A stretch of 64,000 bases of DNA from Euphorbia lathyris (GCF_963576675.1 NC_088917.1:15218001-15282000); one strand, 5' to 3'. Positions 48,578 to 59,180 are shown, counted from the stretch's first letter. A program made the numbers and translations. The notes: generated by a model from the sequence alone, not told the origin.

Positions 48578-49115
48578 TTATAAATATATGGGTAAATTAA
48601 AAAACTAGGCCAAATAGGAGGCCCATTTACACATTTAACCCATTTACTCAACCTACTATATATCTAGACTGTTTTTGTGTGACTTTTCCATAATACCCCT
48701 ACCCTTCCCACTTCCCCTTACGCGAACGGTTTCTCTCACCTCTTCTCCTTGGTTCGCGAAACGGTTGTGGCTCCTCCATTAATGATTTGAAGACTTTTGA
48801 TCTTCCTATCTTCCTTTAAATTGCACGAAATTTGCACCATTTCTCCAAATCACAATGAATTTCTCTTTTCATCTCTTGATTCTACAACTTCCTAATCCTA
48901 GAAAACGAAGCCATGGTTCTTCATCTTCCTATTCATGCTCGTTACTTGGTTTCTTTCTTCTTGTTACCACCAAAGAAATGGTTATTCTACGTTATTTCCA
49001 TCGTTTCTCCCAGTTTATCATATTGTTATTGTCGCTTTTAAGGGTGAAAGGCGCGAAAAATGTAAGTATCTGCTGTTTTTTCTGTGTGTTTTTCATGAAT
49101 ACACTTCGCATAGTC

Positions 49116-49933
49116 TGATGCGGGGCATCTTTCCCTAGGATCGAGTCCGAGCAAGGGAAGTCGGGGGAAGAACCAAGTGCGAGCAACAAGCGATTAAAGA
49201 GGCCAAAACAATACAACACATCTGCTCAGACACGCCCCGCGTGTAGTTGAAGACGCTCCGCGTGTACTTGAGAGTGATCCGGAGAAAGTCTAGAAGGTCA
49301 CTTACGCAGGGCTTGGATGGGGTACGCCTCGCGTGGAAGAAAACACGTTCCGCGTGTAAAAAGGGGATGATCCGGAGAAGAGTCAGCAGCCAAAACACGC
49401 AGGGCGTACTGTTGGGCACGTCCTGCGTATTGGAGTGTCTGATCCTGAGAAGAACTCATCAGCCAAGACATGCAGGGCGTACTGTTGGACACGTCCTGCG
49501 TATTTCCACTTTTCAGCAACTTGCTCCTTACTTCAGCTTCCTTATTATTTTCACATTTGGTCCCTCAGCTCATTCCCCACTTCCAAAAGACACCCCCTCC
49601 ACTCACCTTTACCCCATTTACCCCTTATCTTTAGGCTTTTCATTAATTATGTAATCTACCCTTTATGTAATTAGGCAAGTAGGGTTTTTGAGATGATATA
49701 AATTCATCTCTTTCTCTTTGTATTAGTTAACTTTTTATCAATCAAAATTATATCTTCTTCAAGAAGCTTTTGTTAAGGTTTATCCTTCAACAATGGGGAT
49801 TTTGTTATTCCTATGGATTTAGTCCATGAATTGGGATTCACTCCTTCTAGTTTAGCTAGAGAATTGGAATATCTTTGTTAGTTTACGATTAAAACTAACA
49901 CGTTACGATTTCAGTGAAATCCACGCTGTATCA
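49116..49933 (+). repeat. Element A 5' LTR (818 bp)
   Basis: Contains a TATAAATT at 49697-49704 followed by CATCTCTTTCTCTTTG, and GC-rich motifs of the ACGCCCCGCGT / ACGCAGGGCGT type at 49230-49500. Nearly identical to the 3' LTR. Confidence 0.9.
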
Positions 49934-49935
49934 TT

Positions 49936-49947
49936 TGGTATCAGAGC
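49936..49947 (+). other. Element A primer-binding site (initiator Met-tRNA)
   Basis: TGGTATCAGAGC, two bases after the LTR end; the standard plant initiator-Met primer site. Confidence 0.9.
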
Positions 49948-49982
49948 CGATCGTTTTCCTTGAACGGAGACTTCTTTCGACG

Positions 49983-51461
49983 ATGATTCAACCGAGTTTT
50001 CTACAAGCCATTGGAGATTATGCCGCCAAGAGCCTTGAAGTACTCCAAACCGAAGCAAAGGAGATGGATATTGAGCTTGCCGAGATGAGGAGGAAGACTA
50101 TAGAGAACTTGGAGCAAGAAAGGCTAGAAAGGCTACAAAGAGGCAACCGAAACAAACGTAGGCGACAACGTCGGGCCCAACGGGAAAAGGATGAAGAAAC
50201 CTCCATGTTGTCTCCTCAAGGTTCATCCCAAATCTTTCCTCCATTATACAAGAAAGAGGTAAACCCAACATTTTCAAATTCTCATTTGGAAGTTATGGAT
50301 GACTTTATTTCTAGTGAGGGATTGGATGTTGGTGATGTTATTTGTGAACTAGATTCTCATTTTGGGTTATTTGATAATGATGTTGTGAATGAGAATGTGG
50401 ATTTATATGTGGATGAGGAGGAAGGAGTGTTGATAGGGGAGGATGTTGGGGAAAACAATGTAGCAAGTGATGCTCCCCAAGTGTTTGATGAAATGCCTCT
50501 TAAGCATAGATACATATGTATGCTTAAGGACATTGAGGATATTTGTCTTGAAGAAGGGGAGAAGGAGCTTGGGCTTATTTATCTCTTTGAGGAGAGTGCT
50601 GAAATTGCATTGTGTGTAGAGATTGATGGCTATGGAGATGGGAGAGATGTTGGTGGTTCTACTATGTTGGGTTGTAGCCTGCCTTTTGAGTCGGACGACT
50701 TGGCACGTGAGTTAGTCGGTTCGAATTATGGAGAGGAGTGTGAGGAGACGAAAGGTCGTGGGAAAAGACGGATCGTGGATGAAGAGGGAAATGAATTTGA
50801 GCATGATCATGGAGAAGAGGAGTTAGTAGAGGAGATTGATGAAGAGGAGAACCAATCTAATAATGAGCTAGAAAGAAATGTTGAACATGACTATTGTGAA
50901 GGCGAATTCGAGGATGAGGTTGAAGAGAGAGAGCACGCTTCCGAAGATGAAATATGTGAAGATGGTGAACTTTGTCATAGTGCATTTGAGTTTGATTATG
51001 ATGAAGGTGGTAGAGTTTACCATGAGGAGGATGAATGTCAACGGATTGAGTGGAACCAATATGGGACCGCTTATGAAGAAGATGAAGATGGGATCTACTA
51101 TGATGAGAGTGGACGTCGGTGTGTTGAGTGGGATCGACACGGGACTCCATATGAAGATGATGAGTGTAGATTCTATTGTGATGATGAGTTGGAGGATGTT
51201 GACCGGTCCTATAACGAAGATATTTATGAGCATGATGGAGGTAGGGTCCATTATGGTGAAGAGTTTGGAAATGAAGAGTGGAACTGCAATGAAGACACTT
51301 GTGAGAATGATGAAGAAAATCGGTTCCAAGATGAGGATGAGGCGAGAAGTGTTGAGTATGAAGACACCTATGAAGTTGATGATGATGGCAATGAGCACAA
51401 TGTGTATTTGGTGACTAGGGTGCCAATGCCTAGTGAAGAGGAGCCTAGCCAACGTCATTGA
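49983..51461 (+). CDS. Element A acidic repeat protein
   Basis: The ATG at 49983 is the first start after the primer site; the frame is open upstream into the LTR. About 490 residues. The N-terminus is charged and helical (EMDIELAEMRRK, then an Arg/Lys-rich block NKRRRQRRAQREK). The rest is strongly acidic with tandem units like VEWDRHGTPYEDDE and IYYDESG near 51000-51350. No zinc knuckle and no typical Gag motif such as those in the Athila protein at the window's end. It ends at a TGA (51459-51461) in frame with the protease frame that follows. Possibly a highly diverged Gag; function not recognised. Confidence 0.65.
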   Translation: MIQPSFLQAIGDYAAKSLEVLQTEAKEMDIELAEMRRKTIENLEQERLERLQRGNRNKRRRQRRAQREKDEETSMLSPQGSSQIFPPLYKKEVNPTFSNSHLEVMDDFISSEGLDVGDVICELDSHFGLFDNDVVNENVDLYVDEEEGVLIGEDVGENNVASDAPQVFDEMPLKHRYICMLKDIEDICLEEGEKELGLIYLFEESAEIALCVEIDGYGDGRDVGGSTMLGCSLPFESDDLARELVGSNYGEECEETKGRGKRRIVDEEGNEFEHDHGEEELVEEIDEEENQSNNELERNVEHDYCEGEFEDEVEEREHASEDEICEDGELCHSAFEFDYDEGGRVYHEEDECQRIEWNQYGTAYEEDEDGIYYDESGRRCVEWDRHGTPYEDDECRFYCDDELEDVDRSYNEDIYEHDGGRVHYGEEFGNEEWNCNEDTCENDEENRFQDEDEARSVEYEDTYEVDDDGNEHNVYLVTRVPMPSEEEPSQRH

Positions 51462-53426
51462 TTATTTAGAACTCGATGCTTAGTTCGTGGGAAGAAGTGT
51501 GAGATGGTGATCGACGGAGGAAGCCAAGTGAATATCATTAGTCGGTTCTCCATGAGCCAGTTTGGGTTGGTTCCCGAGCCACATCCTAGACCTTACCGCC
51601 TTGGTTGGGTCAACGAGGTGGAAAAGCTTCAAGTTACTCATTGGTGTAAGGTTTCTTTCACTATTGGAGCTTATGGGGATGAAGTTATATGTGATGTTGT
51701 AGAGATGGGTGCTTGTGATGTGCTACTTGGTAGGCCATGGCAATTTGATTGTGATGCCTCACATGCGGGAAGAAGCAACACCTACACCATATGCAAAGCC
51801 GGAATCCGATATGTCCTTATACCTTTGAAGAGTTCTCCTAGTAAGAGAATGGAGACCACTTTGGGAGATTGTCCAACTCGGGAGTTGAATGTGAATGGGT
51901 CCATTGGTGGAACGGGTGAGACATTGAATCATCCTGACTTGGGTTCCATTGGTGAGTTAACTAGCCTCTCTCCTAATGAAGTCAAATCTAAAGGGGAGCA
52001 TGAGGTTGAGAAGGAGAAGAGCAAAGTTGGAAGTGAGGAAGTAGAGCCGAGGTTCAAGGGTGACAAGCACATGTCTTTCAATGAGCCACCTAAAGGGCTT
52101 CTTAAAGGGCTTCCACCTTTAAGGAAGCTACCACATGACATAGCATGGGATCCGGGAGATAGTGCGCCTAGCTCTACATATAGTGAGCTGATCTCTAGAA
52201 AGGAGGAGGAAGGTCGCTCTATGAAGCCTATTGATAACACCGAGATGCCTAGCACATACCACATGCAAAAGAATCGAGTCACTCATTGGGTAACATCTGA
52301 ACTTATTCTTTTGTGCTTTGTTGAGATATTTGTGTTGGAATCTTGGATGTGTATGTTGAGGGAGAACCTTCCCGATGATGAGCCTATGGGAGATGATCTT
52401 GTTGTGGGAAGTGTGAGCTCTATGTTGAGGAAGAACCTTCCCTATGGTGAGCCTATGAGAGGTGATCTTATTGTGAGAAAGAGGAGCTTTATGTTAAGGG
52501 AGAACCTTCCCTATGATGGAACCGTGAGGGTTGATCTTGTTGTGGGCTATGGTGATTATTCATTGAAGGGGAATGACTTCTTGGGAAACATAGAAAGGAT
52601 GGAAGGAGATCAAGACTTGGTAAACTCGGAACTCATTATTTTGCGCTTTATTGCTATGTATGTGTGGGGGTATATGTGGTGCTTGTTGAAGAAGCATCGA
52701 CCCTATGAGGAGTCAATGAGAAGCGATCTTGTGATGAAGAGAGTGGGGTTTGTGAAGTTTTTGATGAATGGGGATAGCCGCCCGAGAGATGTTGAGAACG
52801 TAGAAGAAATTCAAGACTTGGGGATTGAGGGCCAAGTTAGTAAGGTAGCAAGTCTTGAAGTTCCGGGATTGTTAACCCAAGGTGAGGATGGAGCTACTAT
52901 ATGTGTACTTGGGTTCACTATGATGTGGGTTGACGAGTGTCGCCGAGATATTCCGTTTGATATGGGCCATATGCAAGGAGGGATTGAGCATGATAGCCGA
53001 GTCGGTGGAATGAGTGATAACAAAGTTCGGGCATATTCAATTCGAAGTCATGTTTGGGTTGTGAAGAGTACTCAAGGGATCGCTCCAATTTGGGTTGATA
53101 TATGGCGCCGGGACATGTCACTTGAGGTTGGCTATGTGCGAGTGGAGGTTGAGCCTAGCATCCGGGCATATTCGACTCAAGATCATGTTGGGGTTTTGAA
53201 GAATACTTGTGAGATTGATTCTAGTTGGGTTGAAATGTGTCGTCGGGATATTCCATTCGAAGTAGGCCATGGGGAGATCAAGAGGGTCCATGGGTGGTTC
53301 GTGCAACCAAATGAGGAGCGTTGGAAGATCATCCAAAAGTTATGGGGAAGTGGTTTGACAAGCTTCGCCAAGACATACCATTCGATGTTGGTAGAGCATC
53401 CGAGATTGGTGGAGATTAGGAGATGA
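51462..53426 (+). CDS. Element A retropepsin-like domain plus RRDIPF repeat domain
   Basis: Same frame as the acidic protein, separated only by its TGA. The first codons (LFRTRCLVRGKKC) are typical of Ty3 polyproteins just before protease, so readthrough or loss by mutation is likely. An ATG at 51504 could also start it. The protease signature is MVIDGGSQVNIIS, with HPRPYRLGWVN, SFTIGAYGDEVICDVV and CDVLLGRPWQFD. After a linker come repeated MLRENLPYDE-like units (52340-52540) and then W-V-D-x-x-R-R-D-I-P-F-x-x-G motifs near 52926, 53092 and 53228. A fourth copy (KWFDKLRQDIPFDVG, near 53340) lies in another frame, so the C-terminus is frameshifted. No RT, RNase H or integrase follows. Confidence 0.7.
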   Translation, partial: LFRTRCLVRGKKCEMVIDGGSQVNIISRFSMSQFGLVPEPHPRPYRLGWVNEVEKLQVTHWCKVSFTIGAYGDEVICDVVEMGACDVLLGRPWQFDCDASHAGRSNTYTICKAGIRYVLIPLKSSPSKRMETTLGDCPTRELNVNGSIGGTGETLNHPDLGSIGELTSLSPNEVKSKGEHEVEKEKSKVGSEEVEPRFKGDKHMSFNEPPKGLLKGLPPLRKLPHDIAWDPGDSAPSSTYSELISRKEEEGRSMKPIDNTEMPSTYHMQKNRVTHWVTSELILLCFVEIFVLESWMCMLRENLPDDEPMGDDLVVGSVSSMLRKNLPYGEPMRGDLIVRKRSFMLRENLPYDGTVRVDLVVGYGDYSLKGNDFLGNIERMEGDQDLVNSELIILRFIAMYVWGYMWCLLKKHRPYEESMRSDLVMKRVGFVKFLMNGDSRPRDVENVEEIQDLGIEGQVSKVASLEVPGLLTQGEDGATICVLGFTMMWVDECRRDIPFDMGHMQGGIEHDSRVGGMSDNKVRAYSIRSHVWVVKSTQGIAPIWVDIWRRDMSLEVGYVRVEVEPSIRAYSTQDHVGVLKNTCEIDSSWVEMCRRDIPFEVGHGEIKRVHGWFVQPNEERWKIIQKLWGSGLTSFAKTYHSMLVEHPRLVEIRR

Positions 53427-53645
53427 GTGCCATGGAATATGGATGCTGGGGTGAAGTACTCGTTGAGATATCGGGAAAAGCTCGTGAGGAGAAGGTGAGT
53501 CCGACAATATGTGGAGTGGACTCCTTGAATTCATCTCGAACAACACCTTGGTTCGATTTGAGGACTTGGGTTCATTCACAACAAACTCGTCTCTTCAATG
53601 CGTGGCAAGCAACTTGGGGTCAAGTTCTTTTTAAGAGAGAGTGAA

Positions 53646-54463
53646 TGATGCGGGGCGTCTTTCCCTAGGATCGAGTCCGAGCAAGGGAAGTCGGGGGAAG
53701 AACCAAGTGCGAGCAATAAGCGATTAAAGAGGCCAAAACAATACAACACATCTGCTCAGACACGCCCCGCGTGTAGTTGAACACGCTCCGCGTGTACTTG
53801 AGAGTGATCCGGAGAAAGTCCAGAAGGTCACTTACGCAGGGCTTGGATGGGGCACGCCCCGCGTGGAAGAAAACACGCTCCGCGTGTAAAAAGGGGATGA
53901 TCCGGAGAAGAGTCAGCAGCCAAAACACGTAGGGCGTACTGTTGGGCACGTCCTGCGTATTGGAGTGTCTGATCCTGAGAAGAACTCATCAGCCAAGACA
54001 CGCAGGGCGTACTGTTGGACACGTCCTGCGTATTTCCACTTTTCAGCAACTTGCTCCTTACTTCAGCTTCCTTATTATTTTCACATTTGGTCCCTCAGCT
54101 CCTTCCCCACTTCCAAAAGACACCCCCTCCACTCACCTTTACCCCATTTACCCCTTATCTTTAGGCTTTTGATTAATTATGTAATCTACCCTTTATGTAA
54201 TTAGGCAAGTAGGGTTTTTGAGATGATATAAATTCATCTCTTTCTCTTTGTATTAGTTAACTTTTTATCAATCAAAATTATATCTTCTTCAAGAAGCTTT
54301 TGTTAAGGTTTATCCTTCAACAATGGGGATTTTGTTATTCCTATGGATTTAGTCCATGAATTGGGATTCACTCCTTCTAGTTTAGCTAGAGAATTAGAAT
54401 ATCTTTGTTAGTTTACGATTAAAACTAACACGTTACGATTTCAGTGAAATCCACGCTGTATCA
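53646..54463 (+). repeat. Element A 3' LTR (818 bp)
   Basis: Same length as the 5' LTR and differing by few substitutions (GCGTCT for GCATCT at the start). Followed by the TAGTC target site. Confidence 0.9.
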
Positions 54464-54502
54464 TAGTCGATGATTTCGCGAAGATCTGCGAAGAAAAAGA
54501 GC

Positions 54503-54627
54503 CTGTAACATGACGATCTACTTCGCGAATCGATTAGTTTGCGAAGTCTGCGAGTAGAAAAGTCCATGATTTCACTCGCAGACTTCACGAACTAATCGAT
54601 TCACGAAGTAGATCGTCACGTTGCAGA
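54503..54627. repeat. Long imperfect hairpin with TTCGCGAA motifs
   Basis: CGATCTACTTCGCGAATCGA and the following ~30 bases pair with ACTCGCAGACTTCACGAACT and TCGATTCACGAAGTAGATCG. The loop is about 17 bases. It lies inside the Mutator-like element, outside its terminal repeats. Confidence 0.8.
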
Positions 54628-54779
54628 CCTCGCATACATCGTGAAAACATCGATTCACGAAGTAAAATTATCTCTTTCCCTGCACATTTACATTCGCATG
54701 CTTCTCTAATCCTCATTTCGCGAAGCTAAAATCGTCTTTTTCCCTGCCTAACAAGATTAATTTTTCCTGAAGGTGGTTG

Positions 54780-55080
54780 ATTACTTAACATCCCTTTCTA
54801 AAAGGCGGCGTCCTCGGATGTAGGGGAGATGACTTTCCTTCATGTATAGGGATGAACTTCCCTCAAGATTGGCACATTCACTTTGAAATGGTTGGTTAGG
54901 AGAGATTGTGCCAATCTTGGTGTGCACCGTGGGATACGTCCATCCCAAAAGGTCTGGACTTCCATTTCTCATCCCAAAAAGTTTGGACTTCCTGTAGAGG
55001 GAGAAATTACTCATCCGCTTCAAAATTGGTACCAGATTAGTGAGGTTCACTTTGAAATGATTTCTTAGGAGTTTATTGTG
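54780..55080. other. Unassigned, partly repeated segment of the Mutator-like interior
   Basis: TTCACTTTGAAATG is repeated at 54879 and 55047, and CATCCCAAAA(G) at 54950 and 54981, giving two partial repeats in a less AT-rich context. A 61-codon frame, 54883-55068 (+), is open, but I recognise no domain. It could be captured host DNA. Confidence 0.3.
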
Positions 55081-55530
55081 GCAATCTTGTTATAAATTTT
55101 GATAATGTTATGATTTTAATGTTGTTATTGTGGCAATCTTGTTGTAAATTTTGATAATGTTATAATTTTGATGTTAAAATTCGTTGTTGTTTGGTATTTT
55201 TGTTATATACCACTTCGCAAATTAGCTTCAAAACACATCCAGGCTTCGCGTATGTGAATTAAATTCATCAACTAAACCAAACATTAGCTTCGCAGGCTTC
55301 GCATATGCTAATAAAATTCATCAAGTAAACCCAAAAATTAGCTTCGCAGGTTTCGCATAAGATCGAATCTACGAAGTCAGACGGGAGGGAGATAGATGCG
55401 CGTAGATATTGAGGGTATTATGGGAAAGTCACACAAAAACAGTCTAGATATGTAGTAGGTTGAGTAAATGGGTTAAATATATAAATAGGCCTCCAATTTG
55501 GCATTGTTTTATAATTTACCCTAAATATAT

Positions 55531-56843
55531 TTAGTTTATTACATATTTATTTTTTTATGTGTACTTTTTATTTATTTTTTATATCTATATTTATCTATCT
55601 ATACTATAAATAATACCGAAAGCAGAGAGACATAATAAGAAGTGTTCTGAAACCTTTTTTGATGAGTTGTCAAATAGATAAAAATCAAAATTAAAAAGAT
55701 TATTTAAATAAAAAATTTAAATAAATAAAATATAAATAATACCGAAAGCAGAGAGAAATAATAAGAAGTGTTCTGAAACCTCTCTTTGATGAGTTGTCAA
55801 ATAGATAAAAATCAAAATTAAAAAGATTATTTAAATAAATAAAATAATAGAATTGATAACAAAATAGAAAAATATGATAGTGTGTATTAATTATCATTAT
55901 GTGGATATTAATTAACATTATAAACATGATAGTTATATTGTGATATTAATTCGGTATTAACATTATAAAACGTGATAGTTATAGTGTGGTATTAATTTAG
56001 TAGTAATTAATATTATAATTATAAAACGTGATAGTGTGGTTTAAATAAATAAATAAAACCCGGAGCAGAGAGAAAGAGGAGAAGCGTTTTGTAGCCTTTT
56101 TTTATGAGTTGTCAAATAGTTAAAAATTAAAATAAAAAAGATTGCTTAAATCAATAAAATAATAGAATTAATAACAAAATAGAAAAACGTGACAGTGTGT
56201 ATTAATTTCATTATGTGGGTATTAATTAACATTATATTATCATTAAATAAAATGAAATCGTTAAAATGGGAATTAATTAACATTATAAAACGTAATAGTT
56301 ATAGTGTGGTATTAATTTGGTATTAATTAATATTATAATTTTTTTGGATGAAAAATTAACATTATAAAACGTGATAATGTGGTTTAAATAAATAAAATAA
56401 CGTGATAGTATGTATTAATTATCATTATATCAAATAGTTAAAATAGGGGGGGTGTTATATTAGTTAATGTTATAACAACAAATTATTAATGAAGTAGATG
56501 AAGAGGTATTGTATTTTTTTTTTTTGGTAGAAATGAAGAGGTATTGTATTAATTAAGATATAATAACACATTAATAATTTATATTGAACAAATATTATTA
56601 TTTATAACATCAGTTACAATTTATTGTATTATATAATATAAGGAGTTTGTGGTTTTTTTTCATAAATTTACATCCTCGCAAACTAAAAACTTGAGGTACG
56701 ACTATGTTGGATTTTGTTAGAGTTAGATAATAATTTCATAATGAGTTTGGATATAATATTGCTAAATGAATAGGTATTTATTTCATATTTTTATATGTTC
56801 AAAATTATCTAGCACCTTAGCTTGTCAAAATTATTGATTATAT
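55531..56843. other. AT-rich intergenic DNA with dispersed repeats
   Basis: Holds two or three copies of a segment beginning AATACCGAAAGCAGAGAGA (55611, 55737 and a diverged one at 56056), each followed by AGAAGTGTTCTGAAACC-like sequence and GATGAGTTGTCAAATAG, then AT-rich stretches with TATTAATTAACATTATAAAA. A related piece is near 45300. No gene was seen. Confidence 0.55.
55605..56110. repeat. Repeated ACCGAAAGCAGAG segments, Helitron-end-like
   Basis: Period 126 bp for the first two copies and a third at 56056. The upstream TCTATCTATACTATAAATAA resembles the TCTATACTATAATAA-type 5' ends of plant Helitrons. No matching 3' hairpin plus CTRR end was identified. Confidence 0.4.
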
Positions 56844-56939
56844 TTTTTGAATGAAAGTTGGGACGCGAAGGAAGGCCAGACATCCCAGCTAGGCTGTCAC
56901 CCCCGACACAACCAACAACCCAAGTATTATTGAAAAAAA

Positions 56940-57522
56940 GAAAATTACAGAGGGGGAGGAACAGAAAACAAAGAAAAAAAGGAAAAAGAGTTACAGAAAA
57001 CGAATGTGAGCAACATTACATAAATCATCAAACACAAGAGCTTGACAGAAATACGGTGCAGTATGCCACTAGCATGAAGACGAGGCTGCTTGACCATGAC
57101 TAGCAAGGCGATCCGCTGCTTGATTACCTTCCCTAAATATATGTGTCGCTCTCTATTGCATTTCAAAGAGATGGGATAGGCAGGATTGCCATTCTCTCCT
57201 TATTCTCCACGGCACGTCCGATCTGTGATTATTAAGCAATTGCACCGCATAGGCCGAATCCGATTCAATCCAGATTCTCCTCCAATTTCTTTCCTACGCA
57301 GACTTAACAGCAAATGCAATTGCTTTCAGTTCAGCGATATGAGGCGGCGAGCATTGCATAGGGAAGGCAAAACAACCAACCACGAAACGTCGAGAGTTAC
57401 GAAAGAGGCCTCCTGCCCCGGCATTACCAGTGGAGCTCGAAGCCCCGTCCGTATTTACCTTTACCCATTGCGTCGGAGGTTCCAGCCAACGGACAGATAC
57501 GAAGTCAGGTTCTAGAGGCGGT
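56940..57522 (-). pseudogene. LINE RNase H domain fragment
   Basis: On the minus strand: TQWVKVNTDGAS near 57460, then GNAGAGGLFRN, ASYRAELKAIAFAV and WIESDSAYAV, with a C-terminal IFREGNQAADRLASH near 57105. These are the acidic and basic marks of RNase H. One internal stop sits near 57298 (after AVKSA) and another near 57155. The 3' UTR follows to 56844. Confidence 0.75.
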
Positions 57523-57527
57523 CGTGT

Positions 57528-59175
57528 GACGGGGCCTCGGTGGGTATACGGTTCCGCCGAGGCCGACTAAGGGATAAGTGTACCCTGTCGTTATCAAGTA
57601 ATAAATCTGGAAAGTCCAGGTATCGAATCCACAGGACTTATTTAGCACAAGTATCGAGCTACTCGGTCTCAGGTGTTATCTAGGCTTTGTGGGTTTTGAG
57701 TTTGTTTGTTTAAGTTAATCTACTCCTAGGTTGAATTACGCTACTCCTAGCTAAATTATACTAATTCTAACTAAGTTATTCTACGCCTAATTAAGTTATA
57801 CTACTCCTAATTAAGTTATACTACTCCTAGGTGATCTTTCACTAGTGCAATTACCCGAAGGAACATGGTATGAACGATAATAATGAAGTTAGGTTATTAG
57901 GTCTATTGATTCAAAACCTAATCTAAGTCACTTGTATTCAAGGCAATTAACCCTACTTACCCTCCTGAAGTTCCTAGTGCGTGATTCTCTTGTAAGGCCG
58001 AAGCTAGGTCTAAGGCTCAGTAATTTGGGCTTAATCAACTAAGAGGTCGTCAATCTTCTAGGCTCTGACTAGGTCAGATTCAGCTCACAATATGTGCCTA
58101 CTAGATTTTGGGGCTTTTGAATGAGTTAAACCAATTGAATAAAGCGTAAGACAAAGATTAAACAAATAATCATAGAACAAAATAAGAGCTAAAATATTAT
58201 TAAAGGTGAAGAACAATGTCACAGGATACAATTATCCTAGGATTCATAGACTGTATCAAACAGTACAAACAAGGAAAGATAAAAGGAGATACGAAAATCC
58301 CTTTCAGGGAACCTGTCTACTCTGCAGCCGGCTTCCTAGGTCTTAAGGACGGACCTTGAATAATCCTCGGTGGAGATGTGGAGCTTCGGAGCTTCTTCAA
58401 TGGAGGTTGGAGAAGATGAGATGGAGGAGGTGGAGAGGATTCTCAAGGGGGAAAGGCTAAAGTAAATTACAATAGTGAAAGATGTCTAATTTACAATGGA
58501 AAAGTTCTATTTATAGATGTAGCTCGGGCCCTCTTTTTGACCTATTTCGTGTCCTTATACAAGTGGGAAGTTGTGGGGACCGGTAGTGGAGTCGTGGGGT
58601 CAAAACTGATATTTTTGATCAATTCCCGCAGGTCAGCTCGCCGAGCAAGGCGCGCTGCTCGGCGAGCTGGCCCTTGCAGGCCAGCTCTCGACGAGCAGGC
58701 CCCCAGCTCGCCCGAGCAGGCCCCTGGAGGCTTGCTCGGCGAGCTGGCCTAAAACGGCCAGTCCGACGAGCGGTTTTGCCCTGCACGCTTCTGCACGGTT
58801 GCTCGATGTCCCATGATGTAGCTTTCGCCCAAACTTATCCCTGCGCATGCACGAAAACTCTGAATAGCATTAGTCTCAAGGCTAAATTGACCCGCCAATC
58901 GCTCATTTTGAGCAAACGCTCCGTTTGGTGCGACTTTTGGCGGATCAATTAGCTATAAAAGGTAACGGAATTATAACATACATGCCATTTTGGCCTTATT
59001 TGCCTAAAATGATCAGAAAACGAGCCTAAACTACTAAAAGTTAATAAAACATTTCCAATTCCTAACTAACTCACACAAAAGCATATAAATGCGAGAATTG
59101 CTCGCTTATTCATGAAATAACACTAAAAACCGTCCTAAAACCGTACCCAAAGATAGGGGTTTTTGACCCCTATCA
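57528..59175 (-). mobile_element. Solo LTR (Athila/Tat type, 1,648 bp)
   Basis: Bounded by TGACGGGG and CCCCTATCA in plus orientation, with TCGTG on both sides (57523-57527, 59176-59180). No internal region, so a solo LTR left by LTR-LTR recombination. On the minus strand it opens TGATAGGGGTCAAAAACCCC (an inverted repeat), has TATAAATA at 58515-58508, and near its end has TTTATTACTTGATAACGACA. A cluster of GCTCGNCGAGC palindromes lies at about 58630-58775. Confidence 0.9.
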
Positions 59176-59180
59176 TCGTG

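Larger units (their letters stand above)
49116..54463 (+). mobile_element. Element A: non-autonomous Ty3-like LTR retrotransposon
   Basis: Complete element with TAGTC at 49111-49115 and 54464-54468. Both LTRs are 818 bp (49116-49933 and 53646-54463), running TGATGCGGGGC...GCTGTATCA. The primer site TGGTATCAGAGC lies at 49936-49947 and a purine tract (AAGAGAGAGTGAA) at 53633-53645. It encodes an acidic repeat protein, a retropepsin-like domain and a C-terminal repeat domain, but no RT, RNase H or integrase. The 3' half of the LTR and the protein are clearly related to element B. Confidence 0.9.
48590..55521. mobile_element. Mutator-like element carrying LTR element A
   Basis: Ends GGGTAAATTAAAAAACTAGG and (right) ATAATTTACCC, with inverted repeats continuing through CCCATTTACTCAACCTACTA and GTGTGACTTTTCCATAATAC. 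Flanked on both sides by TAAATATAT (48581-48589 and 55522-55530), an exact 9-bp duplication. Without element A the element is about 1.6 kb. Its interior has TTCGCGAA-rich sequence, a long hairpin near 54503-54627 and no transposase. It sits 12 bp from the neighbouring Mutator-like element and their target sites overlap. Confidence 0.85.

Noticed and set aside
50857..51458. Long minus-strand frames opposite element A's acidic protein
   Set aside because: Antisense shadows of the GAT/GAG-rich repeats; no domain.
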